From JACSRF01 sp963695505 (GTDB lineage Bacteria > Chloroflexota > Anaerolineae > Promineifilales > Promineifilaceae), in NCBI GenBank assembly GCA_963695505.1, contig CAVOGX010000009.1, positions 1 to 64,000 on the forward strand: a stretch of DNA of 64,000 nt, read 5' to 3'. The position numbers were made by a program, and so were the translations under genes. Shown here piece by piece: positions 47,080 through 55,732 of the stretch. The notes beneath the pieces were generated by a model that saw only the letters and a list, made by a program, of their open reading frames with translations, had not been told where the DNA came from and ran no database searches. The first letter of the stretch is position 1, and each line of letters opens with the position of its first letter.

Positions 47080-48690
47080 ATGCGTAGATGGAATGGTTGG
47101 GGAGACGATACGATAGATTATCCGCTGCCAGAAAATGCGGCAGCTTTTCTAGCAGAATTAGTGGGACCAGCAACACCACCCAAGGATGCCTCATTGGCAA
47201 GTGTGGTAGCTGCCGTGCCTGCGCCGCGCCTGCCCGCACACCCGCTGATTAACACAGATTCGAAGCTGCGCGTGCAGTTTGCCCGCGGGCAAAGTTTCCC
47301 GGATTGGGTGGCGCTGCGTTACGGCCGTATCCCGGCCTACCCAGACGGCGTTGCTACTCCCCTCACGGAAGAGGACGTCGTGCAGCTCATCCAATTTGCG
47401 GCCCAAAACAATGTACGCGCCATACCTTATGGTGGTGGTACCAGCGTGGTTGGGCACATCAACCCGGAACCTGACGGCCAGCCGGTGCTAACCATCAACC
47501 TGCAGCGGCTGAACAAGCTGCACAAGCTGGATGAGACCAGCCACCTGGCGACCTTTGGCGCAGGTGTTCAGGGGCCAGACCTGGAGGCGCAGCTGCGCGC
47601 CCACGGTTACACATTAGGCCATTTCCCGCAATCTTTTGAGTATTCGACGCTGGGGGGCTGGGTGGCGACACGCTCCAGCGGGCAGCAGTCCCTGGGTTAC
47701 GGCCGAATCGAGGCTCTCTTTGCCGGAGGTGTACTCCATTCCCCGGCGGGACGAATGGACATGCTGCCCCATCCTGCTTCTGCCGCTGGCCCGGATTTGC
47801 GCCAGCTCGTTTTAGGCAGCGAAGGGCGCATGGGCATTCTCACCGAGGCCACCGTGCGCATTTCTGCCCTGCCGGAGCGAGAAGATTTCCATGCCGTATT
47901 CTTTCCCAATTTTGACAGTGGGCACACAGCAGTACGTCAGATTATGCAAGCCGGGCTGCCCCTCTCCATGCTGCGGCTGAGTACGGCCGTAGAAACAACT
48001 ACCACTTTGGCTCTGGCCGGTCATGAGCAACTCATTGGCTTGCTAGAACGGCTTCTGGCTATACGGGACGTAGACGAGGATAAATGTATGCTGCTTGTTG
48101 GCTTCACGGGCAGCAACGACCAGGTAAAAACGTCCCGCCGGGCTGTGCTCAACATTACCGGGAATCATGGTGGCATCCACGTGGGGCGCACATTTGGCAA
48201 TCAGTGGCACAAGGGGCGTTTCCGCACCCCGTACTTGCGGAATACGCTGTGGGAAAAAGGGTATGGGGTAGACACCTTGGAAACGGCCGTTCCCTGGGAA
48301 AGTGTCCCTGCCACCCTGGAAGCCATTGAAGATGCCCTCCGCCCCGCCCTGGAGCCATGTAACGAGCGCGTCCACATCTTCACCCATCTATCTCATATGT
48401 ACAGCCATGGGGCCAGCATCTACACCACCTATCTCTTCCGCCTGGCTTCCGACCCCGATGAAACCTTGCACCGTTGGCAGCAAATGAAGGCTGCTGCCAG
48501 CCAGGCCATTGTCAGCCATCAGGGTACTATAAGCCACCAACACGGTGTGGGCACGGACCATGCGCCTTACCTGCCTGCCGAAAAGAGCGTGCTGGGTATG
48601 GCTGCGCTGGGCGACGTTTTTCAGCGCTTCGATCCGCAAGGAATCATGAATCCGGGGAAGTTGTTAAAAATGCAGGGGAGCAGTGGATAA
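47080..48690 (+). CDS. FAD-linked oxidase, alkyl-dihydroxyacetone-phosphate synthase (AGPS)-like
   Basis: A 536-residue flavoprotein of the VAO/PCMH superfamily. The FAD-binding part spans PDGVATPLTEEDVVQLIQFA to IPYGGGTSVVGH (about 105-150), with GHFPQSFEYSTLGGWVATRSSGQQS, a near-diagnostic AGPS segment. The C-terminal part includes HFTHLSHMYSHGASIYTTY-type sequence (IFTHLSHMYSHGASIY) and the final PQGIMNPGKLL. AGPS exchanges the acyl group of acyl-DHAP for a fatty alcohol, making ether lipids; related bacterial oxidases could act otherwise. GAGGAG precedes the ATG. Neighbours fadR and glpD support a lipid/glycerol-phosphate role. Confidence 0.85.
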   Translation: MRRWNGWGDDTIDYPLPENAAAFLAELVGPATPPKDASLASVVAAVPAPRLPAHPLINTDSKLRVQFARGQSFPDWVALRYGRIPAYPDGVATPLTEEDVVQLIQFAAQNNVRAIPYGGGTSVVGHINPEPDGQPVLTINLQRLNKLHKLDETSHLATFGAGVQGPDLEAQLRAHGYTLGHFPQSFEYSTLGGWVATRSSGQQSLGYGRIEALFAGGVLHSPAGRMDMLPHPASAAGPDLRQLVLGSEGRMGILTEATVRISALPEREDFHAVFFPNFDSGHTAVRQIMQAGLPLSMLRLSTAVETTTTLALAGHEQLIGLLERLLAIRDVDEDKCMLLVGFTGSNDQVKTSRRAVLNITGNHGGIHVGRTFGNQWHKGRFRTPYLRNTLWEKGYGVDTLETAVPWESVPATLEAIEDALRPALEPCNERVHIFTHLSHMYSHGASIYTTYLFRLASDPDETLHRWQQMKAAASQAIVSHQGTISHQHGVGTDHAPYLPAEKSVLGMAALGDVFQRFDPQGIMNPGKLLKMQGSSG

Positions 48691-48733
48691 GGGTGATAAT
48701 GCCGTTCCCTTGAAATCCCATCTGGAGGTAATT

Positions 48734-50445
48734 ATGTGGTCGAAAAACTGGCGTGACGAAATTTGGGAAAATCTGGCACAAGATTGGGATGTGCTAATTG
48801 TGGGTGGCGGTATAACAGGGGCGGGTATTCTGCGCGAGGCCACCCGCCTGGGGCTGCGCGCGCTGCTGGTAGAGCAGCGGGATTTTTCCTGGGGCACCTC
48901 CAGCCGCTCCTCCAAGCTGGTGCATGGCGGCCTGCGTTACCTCAAAGAGGGCAAGCTGGGCGTGACGCTGGCGTCGGTACAGGAGCGGGAAAATCTACTG
49001 GCGGACGGGCCAGGGTTGATTAATCCGCTGGGTTTTTTGCTGGCAACTTATGAAGGCGACAAAGTGGGTCGCTTTGTCTACCAGGCTGGGCTGACGGTGT
49101 ACGACCTGTTGGCCTTACGCTGGGGGCACCGCTATTACGACAATATGGATTTCAAGATGCTGGCCCCCCACCTGAAAGAAAAAGGGCTGAAGGGTGGTTT
49201 TCGCTACGGGGATGCGCAAACAGATGACGCGCGTCTGGTGCTGCGGGTAATTCAAGAGGCAGTAGCAGCCGGCGGGGTAGCATTGAATTACGTGGCTGCG
49301 AGAGGTGTACTTCGCGATGAAAACGGCCGTGTTCATGGCTTGACCTTGCATGATGTGGAAACTGGCCAACAGGCCGAGGTTTTTGCCAAAGTGGTCATCA
49401 ACGCTACCGGTGCGTGGGCTGACCGGCTGCGGGGGCAGGTAGGGGGTGAGAATCGGATACGGCCGTTACGCGGCAGTCATCTAATTTTCCCTAGCTGGCG
49501 CTTACCTGTTGCCCAGGCCGTTAGTTTTTTACATCCCCTCTGACCAACGTCCCGTCATGATTTTTCCCTGGGAAGGTATTACTCTGGTGGGCACCACAGA
49601 CATGGACCATGATGACGACTTAAATCGAGAGCCAGGCATTTCCCCGGATGAGGTTGCCTACCTCATGGCTGCCGTGCAATACCATTTCCCGGGCCTGGCC
49701 ATAACGCTGGATGATGTCATCTCTACATTTGCCGGCGTGCGACCTGTCATTGGCAGCGGCAAAGAAGACCCCTCTGCGGAATCTCGCGACCACGTCGTCT
49801 GGGAAGAGGAGGGGCTGCTCACGGTAACCGGTGGCAAACTGACCACCTTCCGCCTTATCGCACTGGATGCGCTAAAAGCAGTGCGTGGCCATTTACCAGA
49901 CATGCCAAAAATTGACAATGACGCGCCGGTATTGAACCCCGTGGCGCTGGAGATCCCCCAGTAGCTGTACCCGGGAAGGAAGGGTGGCGACGCCTGTTGG
50001 GCCGTTATGGCGAGCAGGCACCTGCCCTGGTCGCCGCAGCTCAAGCTGACGAACTAACTGTGATTCCAGGCACAAAGAGCTTGTGGGCGGAACTACGCTG
50101 GGCGGCCCGTACTGAAGGTGTTATGCACCTGGATGACTTGCTTCTACGGCGGGTGACGGCTGGGTCTGCTGCTGCCGCAGGGAGCAGCCGCATTGCTGCC
50201 GCGCATCCGCCAGATATGCCAGCCTGAGCTGGGCTGGGATGACCAGACGATGGGTGGAAGAGGAGGCTGCTTATCATGCATTGATTGACCGGGCTTACAG
50301 CTTACCGCCACGCGATGCCATCCCAAACTGGCATGAAATGTTAATGGAGCAGGCAAAAAATGGGGACGAGATTCAGCGAAGAAACGGCCGTTTCGCCCCT
50401 GCCTCCCGCAAACCCTTCCGGCAAAAAAACGGCCGTTGCCGTTAG
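48734..50445 (+). CDS. glpD: Aerobic glycerol-3-phosphate dehydrogenase, four frame breaks
   Basis: FAD-dependent, membrane-associated enzyme oxidising glycerol-3-phosphate to dihydroxyacetone phosphate and reducing quinone. The FAD loop VLIVGGGITGAGILREATRLG is near residue 20, then QRDFSWGTSSRSSKLVHGGLRYL and NATGAWADRLR. The C-terminal domain is DAAP-type (VMHLDDLLLRRV). The ATG at 48734 follows TGGAGGTAATT. Frame breaks: near 49530 (extra T in a T run), near 49935-49950 (one base short in a C run), near 50158 (extra A) and near 50250 (extra A). Similarity continues to the end at 50445. Together with the AGPS-like gene it makes or consumes DHAP. Confidence 0.88.
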
Positions 50446-50527
50446 CATCGGCGCAGCAGCTCTTTCCTTATTTTTTTGGCGGAGACACCATCACGAGGTA
50501 AAAAACGGCTAAGTAAACCGGCTGATT

Positions 50528-50557
50528 TTGGCAAAAATTGGCTAGAGGCGTTATAAT
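50528..50557 (+). promoter_or_regulatory. Promoter of rpsO
   Basis: TTGGCA, an 18-bp spacer and TATAAT, about 80 bp before the rpsO start. Confidence 0.6.
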
Positions 50558-50635
50558 TTTGTGCTGGCTGGTATTCACGACGTCCTCGGCACGACGGTTT
50601 ACTGGCCGAATAACCATAATTGGAGGATATACAAA

Positions 50636-50905
50636 ATGCCACTAGAGCAGGCAGAAAAAGCCGAATTAATCAAAGAATTTGGCCAGGCAGAAGGTGACAC
50701 TGGGTCAGCAGAAGTACAAATTGCCATTTTTGACCGACGCATTAATCAATTGCAGGAACACCTGCGCATGCACAAACATGACGAGAGTTCACGCCGTGGG
50801 CTTCTCAAACTCGTTGGTAAGCGCCGCCGCATGCTGCGCTACCTGCGTAAAAAAGACCCCGAACGATATCGTGAAATCATTCAACGTTTGGGGCTGCGTC
50901 GTTAA
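50636..50905 (+). CDS. rpsO: 30S ribosomal protein S15
   Basis: An 89-residue protein, the normal length, with the S15 core: GDTGSAEVQIA, INQLQEHLRMHKHDESSRRGLL, VGKRRRMLRYLRKKD, IQRLGLRR. It binds 16S rRNA early in 30S assembly. TGGAGG lies 7 bases before the ATG. The following gene is pnp, the conserved rpsO-pnp order of many bacteria; a terminator between them suggests partial read-through or a separate pnp promoter. Confidence 0.98.
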   Translation: MPLEQAEKAELIKEFGQAEGDTGSAEVQIAIFDRRINQLQEHLRMHKHDESSRRGLLKLVGKRRRMLRYLRKKDPERYREIIQRLGLRR

Positions 50906-50918
50906 GAAGCATAAACAA

Positions 50919-50966
50919 GGCGAGTAGATGACCTGTCTGGTTGGCAGCATCTACTCGCCACTTTTT
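50919..50966 (+). terminator. Terminator between rpsO and pnp
   Basis: GGCGAGTAGATG (50919-50930) and CATCTACTCGCC (50948-50959) make a perfect 12-bp stem followed by ACTTTTT. Confidence 0.88.
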
Positions 50967-50984
50967 ATCGGCGGGGCAAGGTTG

Positions 50985-51062
50985 GCTTAGGAATTGGGAA
51001 GTACCCCATAAGCAACACCCTTTGGTTATGAGTTAGTTCCCAGTCCCTAACCCCCCATTTGC
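50985..51062. repeat. Low-complexity intergenic hairpin before pnp
   Basis: GGTTGGCTTAGGAATTGGGA pairs imperfectly with GTTCCCAGTCCCTAACCCC. Same general style as the other gap hairpins; it may mark a processing or attenuation site ahead of pnp. Confidence 0.45.
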
Positions 51063-51184
51063 CCCAAATTACATTACTCAATTGCATACCAGAAATCAGA
51101 TCCTGTGCGGCACGAGTTGGCGACACAGAATTTTACTGTATGCCCTGGTACAAACCGCAATTTTGGATAATTTGGAGATATTAG

Positions 51185-53392
51185 ATGAATTCTGAACACA
51201 CTTTTTCAACCACGGTTGGCACAAAAACAGTTACTTTTGCCACCGGCAAATTAGCTGAGCAGGCTGGTGGGGCTGTCACCATTCGCATGGGAGACAGTCT
51301 CTTGCTGGCTACGGCTACCATGTCGAAAAATATTCGCGAAGGGCTGGACTTCTTCCCCCTGAGCGTGGATTATGAAGAAAAAATGTACGCCGCTGGCCGT
51401 ATCCCAGGTAGCTTCTTTCGCCGGGAAGGGCGTCCCACAACCGATGCCATTTTGACGGCCCGGCTCACAGATCGGCCGTTACGCCCACTCTTCCCCGACG
51501 GGATGCGCAATGAGGTGCAAGTCATCGTCACAACGCTTTCCTCAGACAGCGTGCACCACCTGGACATCATGGCGCTGAATGCCGCCAGCGCGGCCCTCAC
51601 AATTTCCGACATTCCCTGGAATGGACCGGTTGGGGCTGTGCGCGTAGGCTACATCAATGGCGAGTACGTCATTGATCCGACTACAGCAGAAATGGAAAGC
51701 AGCGTCTTAGACCTGCGCATGGCTGGAACACGCGATGCCATTATCATGGTGGAAGCGGGAGCAAACGAAGCCACCGAGGAAATGGTGATTGAAGCTTTGG
51801 AAGTGGGCCATAAGGCCATCCAACCCCTAATTGATTTGCAAGAAGAAATGCGGGCAGCAGTGGGCAAGCCAAAGTATGAGGTAAACCTGGAAAAAATGGA
51901 TGAAGCACTGACCGCCCGCGTCAAGGAAAGGCTTGGGGACAGGCTGCGCGATGTGGTGGTAGCAAATCCAGACCGTCAGGATAGGAATGAAGCAGTTGAT
52001 GCGCTCCGTGAGGAAATTGTGAACGGCTTTATGGAAGAAGACCCGCCAGAAGACCCTAAAGCGGTGCGGGAAATTATCGCCTATGAGCTGAAAATGATGA
52101 TTCGCGACCGAATTTTGTACGAAGGCATTCGTCCAGACGGCCGGAATTACACCACGATACGGCCGTTATCCTCCGAAGTTGGTCTCAGCCCCACAGCCCA
52201 CGGCTCTGGCTTGTTCCGGCGCGGCCAAACCCAGGTTCTCTCCATCGTAGCCTTAGGCACCCCGCGTGAAGCACAAAAAATGGATGGCCTTTCCCCAGAA
52301 GAAACCGACCGCTACATGCACCACTACAACTTCCCCCCCTTCTCCACCGGCGAAACCTGGTTCCTGCGCGGCCCCAAACGGCGCGAGATTGGCCATGGCG
52401 CCCTGGCAGGTAACGCCCTGCGCCCCATGATTCCCACCGAAGAAGAGTTCCCCTACACCATTCGCGTGGTATCTGAAGTGCTTTCCTCCAATGGCAGCAC
52501 CAGCCAGGCCAGCGTTTGCGCCTCGACCCTGGCCCTGATGGACTGCGGCGTGCCGATTAAACGCCCAGTCGCCGGTGTAGCCATGGGTCTGGTCACCGAT
52601 GGCGACAAGTTTGCCGTCCTTACCGACATTCAAGGCATGGAAGATCATTTGGGCGACATGGATTTCAAGGTTGCGGGCACCAGCGAAGGCATCACCGCCT
52701 TGCAAATGGACATCAAAATTGGCGGTCTTTCCCGAGATCTGATGGCACAAGCGCTTGAGCAAGCTCGCGTTGGGCGTCTGGAAATTTTAGATTCCATGCT
52801 GCAAACCATCGCTGCACCACGCGCAGAACTAAATCCCAATGCACCACGCATGACTTCGTTAAAGATTGACCCCGACAAAATTGGGGCGATCATTGGCAAA
52901 GGTGGCGCAACGATTCGCAGTCTGGAAGAAACTTATGAGGTCTCCATCGACATCAAGGAAGACGGCACAATTTTTGTGGCCGGTGTAGATGGCCCGAAAG
53001 CGGACGAAGCCTTGGAAATGATCAATATCCTTGCTGCCGGACCGGAACCTGGCAAGATTTATACCGGTAAGGTGGTCCGCATCACTGATTTTGGCGCGTT
53101 TGTGGAAATCATTCCAGGCACCGATGGCTTGGTGCACATCTCGCAAATTTCACCGGAGCACCTGAACCGTGTGGAGGATGCTCTGCAGCTAGGTGATGAG
53201 GTGATGGTGATGGTAACGGCCGTTGATCCGGAAGGTAAAGTTCGCCTTTCTCGTCGCGCCGTCATTGAAGGCTGGACCCTAGAAGAAGCAATGGAGCAAG
53301 ATTCTGGTGGTCGGAGCAGTCGTGGTGGTCGCGGTGGCGATCGTGGTGGAAACCGGGGCGGTCGTGGTGGTAGAGACCGCCGCAACCGTTAA
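51185..53392 (+). CDS. pnp: Polyribonucleotide nucleotidyltransferase with RGG-rich tail
   Basis: A 735-residue 3'-5' phosphorolytic exoribonuclease. Two RNase PH domains (about 10-145 and 315-545) flank a helical linker, followed by KH (about 553-615: IGAIIGKGGATIRSLEE) and S1 (about 620-690: YTGKVVRITDFGAFVEI) domains. Catalytic acidic residues are in DIQGMEDHLGDMDFKVAG. After S1 comes an unusual tail of about 25 residues with Arg-Gly-Gly repeats (SSRGGRGGDRGG and more) that is not part of the standard family and may add RNA binding. Starts and ends are clear. Confidence 0.97.
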   Translation: MNSEHTFSTTVGTKTVTFATGKLAEQAGGAVTIRMGDSLLLATATMSKNIREGLDFFPLSVDYEEKMYAAGRIPGSFFRREGRPTTDAILTARLTDRPLRPLFPDGMRNEVQVIVTTLSSDSVHHLDIMALNAASAALTISDIPWNGPVGAVRVGYINGEYVIDPTTAEMESSVLDLRMAGTRDAIIMVEAGANEATEEMVIEALEVGHKAIQPLIDLQEEMRAAVGKPKYEVNLEKMDEALTARVKERLGDRLRDVVVANPDRQDRNEAVDALREEIVNGFMEEDPPEDPKAVREIIAYELKMMIRDRILYEGIRPDGRNYTTIRPLSSEVGLSPTAHGSGLFRRGQTQVLSIVALGTPREAQKMDGLSPEETDRYMHHYNFPPFSTGETWFLRGPKRREIGHGALAGNALRPMIPTEEEFPYTIRVVSEVLSSNGSTSQASVCASTLALMDCGVPIKRPVAGVAMGLVTDGDKFAVLTDIQGMEDHLGDMDFKVAGTSEGITALQMDIKIGGLSRDLMAQALEQARVGRLEILDSMLQTIAAPRAELNPNAPRMTSLKIDPDKIGAIIGKGGATIRSLEETYEVSIDIKEDGTIFVAGVDGPKADEALEMINILAAGPEPGKIYTGKVVRITDFGAFVEIIPGTDGLVHISQISPEHLNRVEDALQLGDEVMVMVTAVDPEGKVRLSRRAVIEGWTLEEAMEQDSGGRSSRGGRGGDRGGNRGGRGGRDRRNR

Positions 53393-53414
53393 AGCCTGTA
53401 ATATCCTTTTTCAT

Positions 53415-53455
53415 AAAAAAAAAGCCCCGATGCAAACCATCTGGGGCTTTTTTTA
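53415..53455 (+). terminator. Terminator after pnp
   Basis: AAAAAAAAAGCCCCGATG, loop, then TCTGGGGCTTTTTTTA. Confidence 0.9.
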
Positions 53456-53529
53456 TAGATGAAGTGTTTGAAATTGTAACATATAATTGCTGGAAACTAT
53501 TTTTCATGGTGAAAAGGAAGGATAAATAA

Positions 53530-53706
53530 ATGAACGAAAATCACAATGAATTAGACGATATTTTGGCAGAGACCGACAACTTTGCGGTTTGGCGCAGTAT
53601 GGAGGATGAAGACACACTTTACCATATCGAATTAGGCGGTATCACTCTGCACTTGACATCAGAAGAATGGGAAGAGTTTACCGTCTTAATTAAAACTGCT
53701 GCTTGA
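53530..53706 (+). CDS. Small acidic protein of 58 residues, unknown function
   Basis: A short frame with a clear AAGGA ribosome site (AGGAAGGATAAATAA before ATG). It begins MNENHNELDDILAETDNFAVW and ends EEFTVLIKTAA. Composition is acidic, with a compact beta-like core (YHIELGGITLHLTSEEW). It is closed by a perfect hairpin terminator (53711-53752) and precedes radC. I recognise no named family. Too short for ordinary ORF cut-offs, but the signals around it are those of a real gene. Confidence 0.7.
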   Translation: MNENHNELDDILAETDNFAVWRSMEDEDTLYHIELGGITLHLTSEEWEEFTVLIKTAA

Positions 53707-53710
53707 GAAT

Positions 53711-53756
53711 AACATGAAGGATGAAAGGTAAAAAGGATTCATCCTTCATGTTCTTT
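53711..53756 (+). terminator. Terminator after the 58-residue gene
   Basis: AACATGAAGGATGAA and TTCATCCTTCATGTT form a perfect 15-bp stem, followed by CTTTT. Confidence 0.8.
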
Positions 53757-53778
53757 TAACCTGTAGGAGGGGTTTGGT

Positions 53779-54483
53779 ATGGATGAAGTTGTGTCCTACG
53801 TGCCCATGATTCGTGACATGGCCGAAGAAAATCGACCCCGAGAGCGATTGATGCAGGTGGGGGCACAAGCTGTATCCACGGCCGAATTATTGGCCATTAT
53901 TTTGCGCACTGGGGTGGGAGGCGAAAATGTGCTACGCCTGGCCGAGCGGCTGCTGAGCGAATTCCGTGATTTGCCAGGGCTGGCTAAGGCCTCCATTGCC
54001 GAACTGACCAAGGTAAAAGGCGTGGGACCCGCCAAAGCCATTGAAATTAAAGCTGCGCTGGAAATTGGACGGCGGCTGATGGCCAGCGCACCTCAGGAAA
54101 AGGCGCGGGTTTCTTCACCAGCAGATGCAGCAAATTTGCTCATGTCAGAAATGATGTTCCTGGAACAAGAGCACCTGCGTTTGATTTTGCTGGATACACG
54201 CAACGGTGTCATCAGCACACCTACCATTTACGTGGGCAGCCTCAACACTTCGGTGGTGCGCATTGGCGAGTTGTTTCGCGCAGCCATAAAAGAAAATGCT
54301 GCCGCCTTCATTGTCGTCCACAATCACCCCTCTGGAGACCCTTCTCCCTCCCCCGAAGACGTCAACGTCACGCGGCAAATTGCCCAGGCTGGCAAGCTGT
54401 TAGACATTTCACTGCTTGACCATATTGTTATTGGGCATCAGCGGTATGTTTCTCTGAAAGAGCGTGGCCTCGGTTTTGACTAA
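53779..54483 (+). CDS. radC: RadC family protein (JAMM/MPN+ domain)
   Basis: A 234-residue protein: helix-hairpin-helix part (about 30-95: LLAIILRTGVGG, LTKVKGVGPAKAIEIKAALEIG) and the C-terminal JAB/MPN+ metal-binding domain with Glu in EQEHLRLILLD and the H-x-H-x10-D motif VVHNHPSGDPSPSPEDV. RadC's role is still uncertain despite its name; it is not needed for UV resistance in E. coli. GTAGGAGG precedes the ATG at 53779. Confidence 0.95.
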   Translation: MDEVVSYVPMIRDMAEENRPRERLMQVGAQAVSTAELLAIILRTGVGGENVLRLAERLLSEFRDLPGLAKASIAELTKVKGVGPAKAIEIKAALEIGRRLMASAPQEKARVSSPADAANLLMSEMMFLEQEHLRLILLDTRNGVISTPTIYVGSLNTSVVRIGELFRAAIKENAAAFIVVHNHPSGDPSPSPEDVNVTRQIAQAGKLLDISLLDHIVIGHQRYVSLKERGLGFD

Positions 54484-54504
54484 GCCACTAATGGGAAAAG
54501 AATT

Positions 54505-55716
54505 ATGGCAAGATCAGAATTACTGATAAATGGCAAGTTGGCCGAACCAGTTTACGAGCATCGGGGGGATGGCAAACTGCGCACAGCGGCGGGCTGGGCG
54601 CCGTGGTGGGCGACTGCTCAAGAAAATGACCCTCATTGGAAGAATAAACAGCCTGGTTTTAGCTTATTTGCCCTGGATGGGCAGCAGGTACAGCTTGTGA
54701 GCACCCCTTTCGGCACTCATGTAGGCGGCGTGTGGCAGCAAGTACCTGCGGCTGTAGGAAATGAGTACGAACTTTCCGTGGAGGGGCAGGCGTGGTCCAG
54801 TGAAGATACGGCTCCAGCCAGCCAATTAGAAGCCAGTGACGTCAACCTGCAGGTGGGCATAGATCCCACGGGGGGAAGGGACCCTTTTAGCCCTCTGATT
54901 GTGTGGAGCAACGTCAGCCAGCCGTTGAGCCGATGGGAGACGCTGCGCATTACGGCCGTTTCTGAAGCAAGTATCATCACTATTTACCTGAAATCTGCCC
55001 CCAATTTACCAAAGCGGCAGCAGTCTATTTTTTGGCGAAACGCATTTTTGCGCCCCATTGGCCCCCACAAACGTCTGCTCAACATTGTAGGCACCGGGGA
55101 CACGCACATTGCCCTGGAGCCGGAACGCCCCCAACCGGGTGAACGCATTGAGGCGGTAGTTTCCTCGACGCGAAGCCACGATGTGGTGGCCCTGCTTGTG
55201 CAGGAGCCTGACGGAGAAGAAACGGCCGTTTTGCTGCGTGGCAAAACTTTAGATGAAGGGCGCAGCCTGTGGCGGTACGAATTTAACGTTGCCCAAGATG
55301 GCCTTTACGAAGTGCGCTTTGTGGGGGATGGCGGCGCGCGGCTGCTGGCCTTGCGCCTGCTGCAAGTGGCCCGCGAAGTTCAAATGGTACCTGCCGGTTC
55401 ACCGCGTGAACTGTATCGCCGCGTGTACGTGCTGCTGCCCCCCACAGCCGACCAAAAATGGTTTCTGGCCGCTGCCCGTGGTAGTTTTAACGGCCGTTAC
55501 ACCATTGGCTTTTCAGCCGATGACGCCGGCATTGGCGACCTGGAACACCGCCACGTATTAGCTGTCAACCCCCACCATTGGCCGCAGGTGCTAACCGAAG
55601 CGTGGTTCAAGCAGCATTACCCAGGCACTCAGTTTACGGCCGTTGTGGCCAACACTGCTGAAGATTTGGAAGCCTGGCTCAAAAACTGGCTGGCGCCAAC
55701 AAGTGAGTCGCGTTAA
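54505..55716 (+). CDS. Hypothetical protein with jelly-roll-like N-terminal region
   Basis: A 403-residue protein without signal peptide. The N-terminal half (about 15-180) resembles a carbohydrate-binding, beta-jelly-roll-like fold (AAGWAPWWATAQ, GGVWQQVPAAVGNEYELSVEGQAW, LSRWETLRITAVSEA). The C-terminal half (about 185-400) has beta-strands and the segment RRVYVLLPPTADQKWFLAAAR that looks like a glycosidase- or lipase-associated module. No catalytic motif is convincing. It follows radC by 21 bp and ends 16 bp before a convergent gene. The related gene at 55733 shares the W-rich jelly-roll theme. Confidence 0.55.
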   Translation: MARSELLINGKLAEPVYEHRGDGKLRTAAGWAPWWATAQENDPHWKNKQPGFSLFALDGQQVQLVSTPFGTHVGGVWQQVPAAVGNEYELSVEGQAWSSEDTAPASQLEASDVNLQVGIDPTGGRDPFSPLIVWSNVSQPLSRWETLRITAVSEASIITIYLKSAPNLPKRQQSIFWRNAFLRPIGPHKRLLNIVGTGDTHIALEPERPQPGERIEAVVSSTRSHDVVALLVQEPDGEETAVLLRGKTLDEGRSLWRYEFNVAQDGLYEVRFVGDGGARLLALRLLQVAREVQMVPAGSPRELYRRVYVLLPPTADQKWFLAAARGSFNGRYTIGFSADDAGIGDLEHRHVLAVNPHHWPQVLTEAWFKQHYPGTQFTAVVANTAEDLEAWLKNWLAPTSESR

Positions 55717-55732
55717 CAGGCAGTATTGCCAA

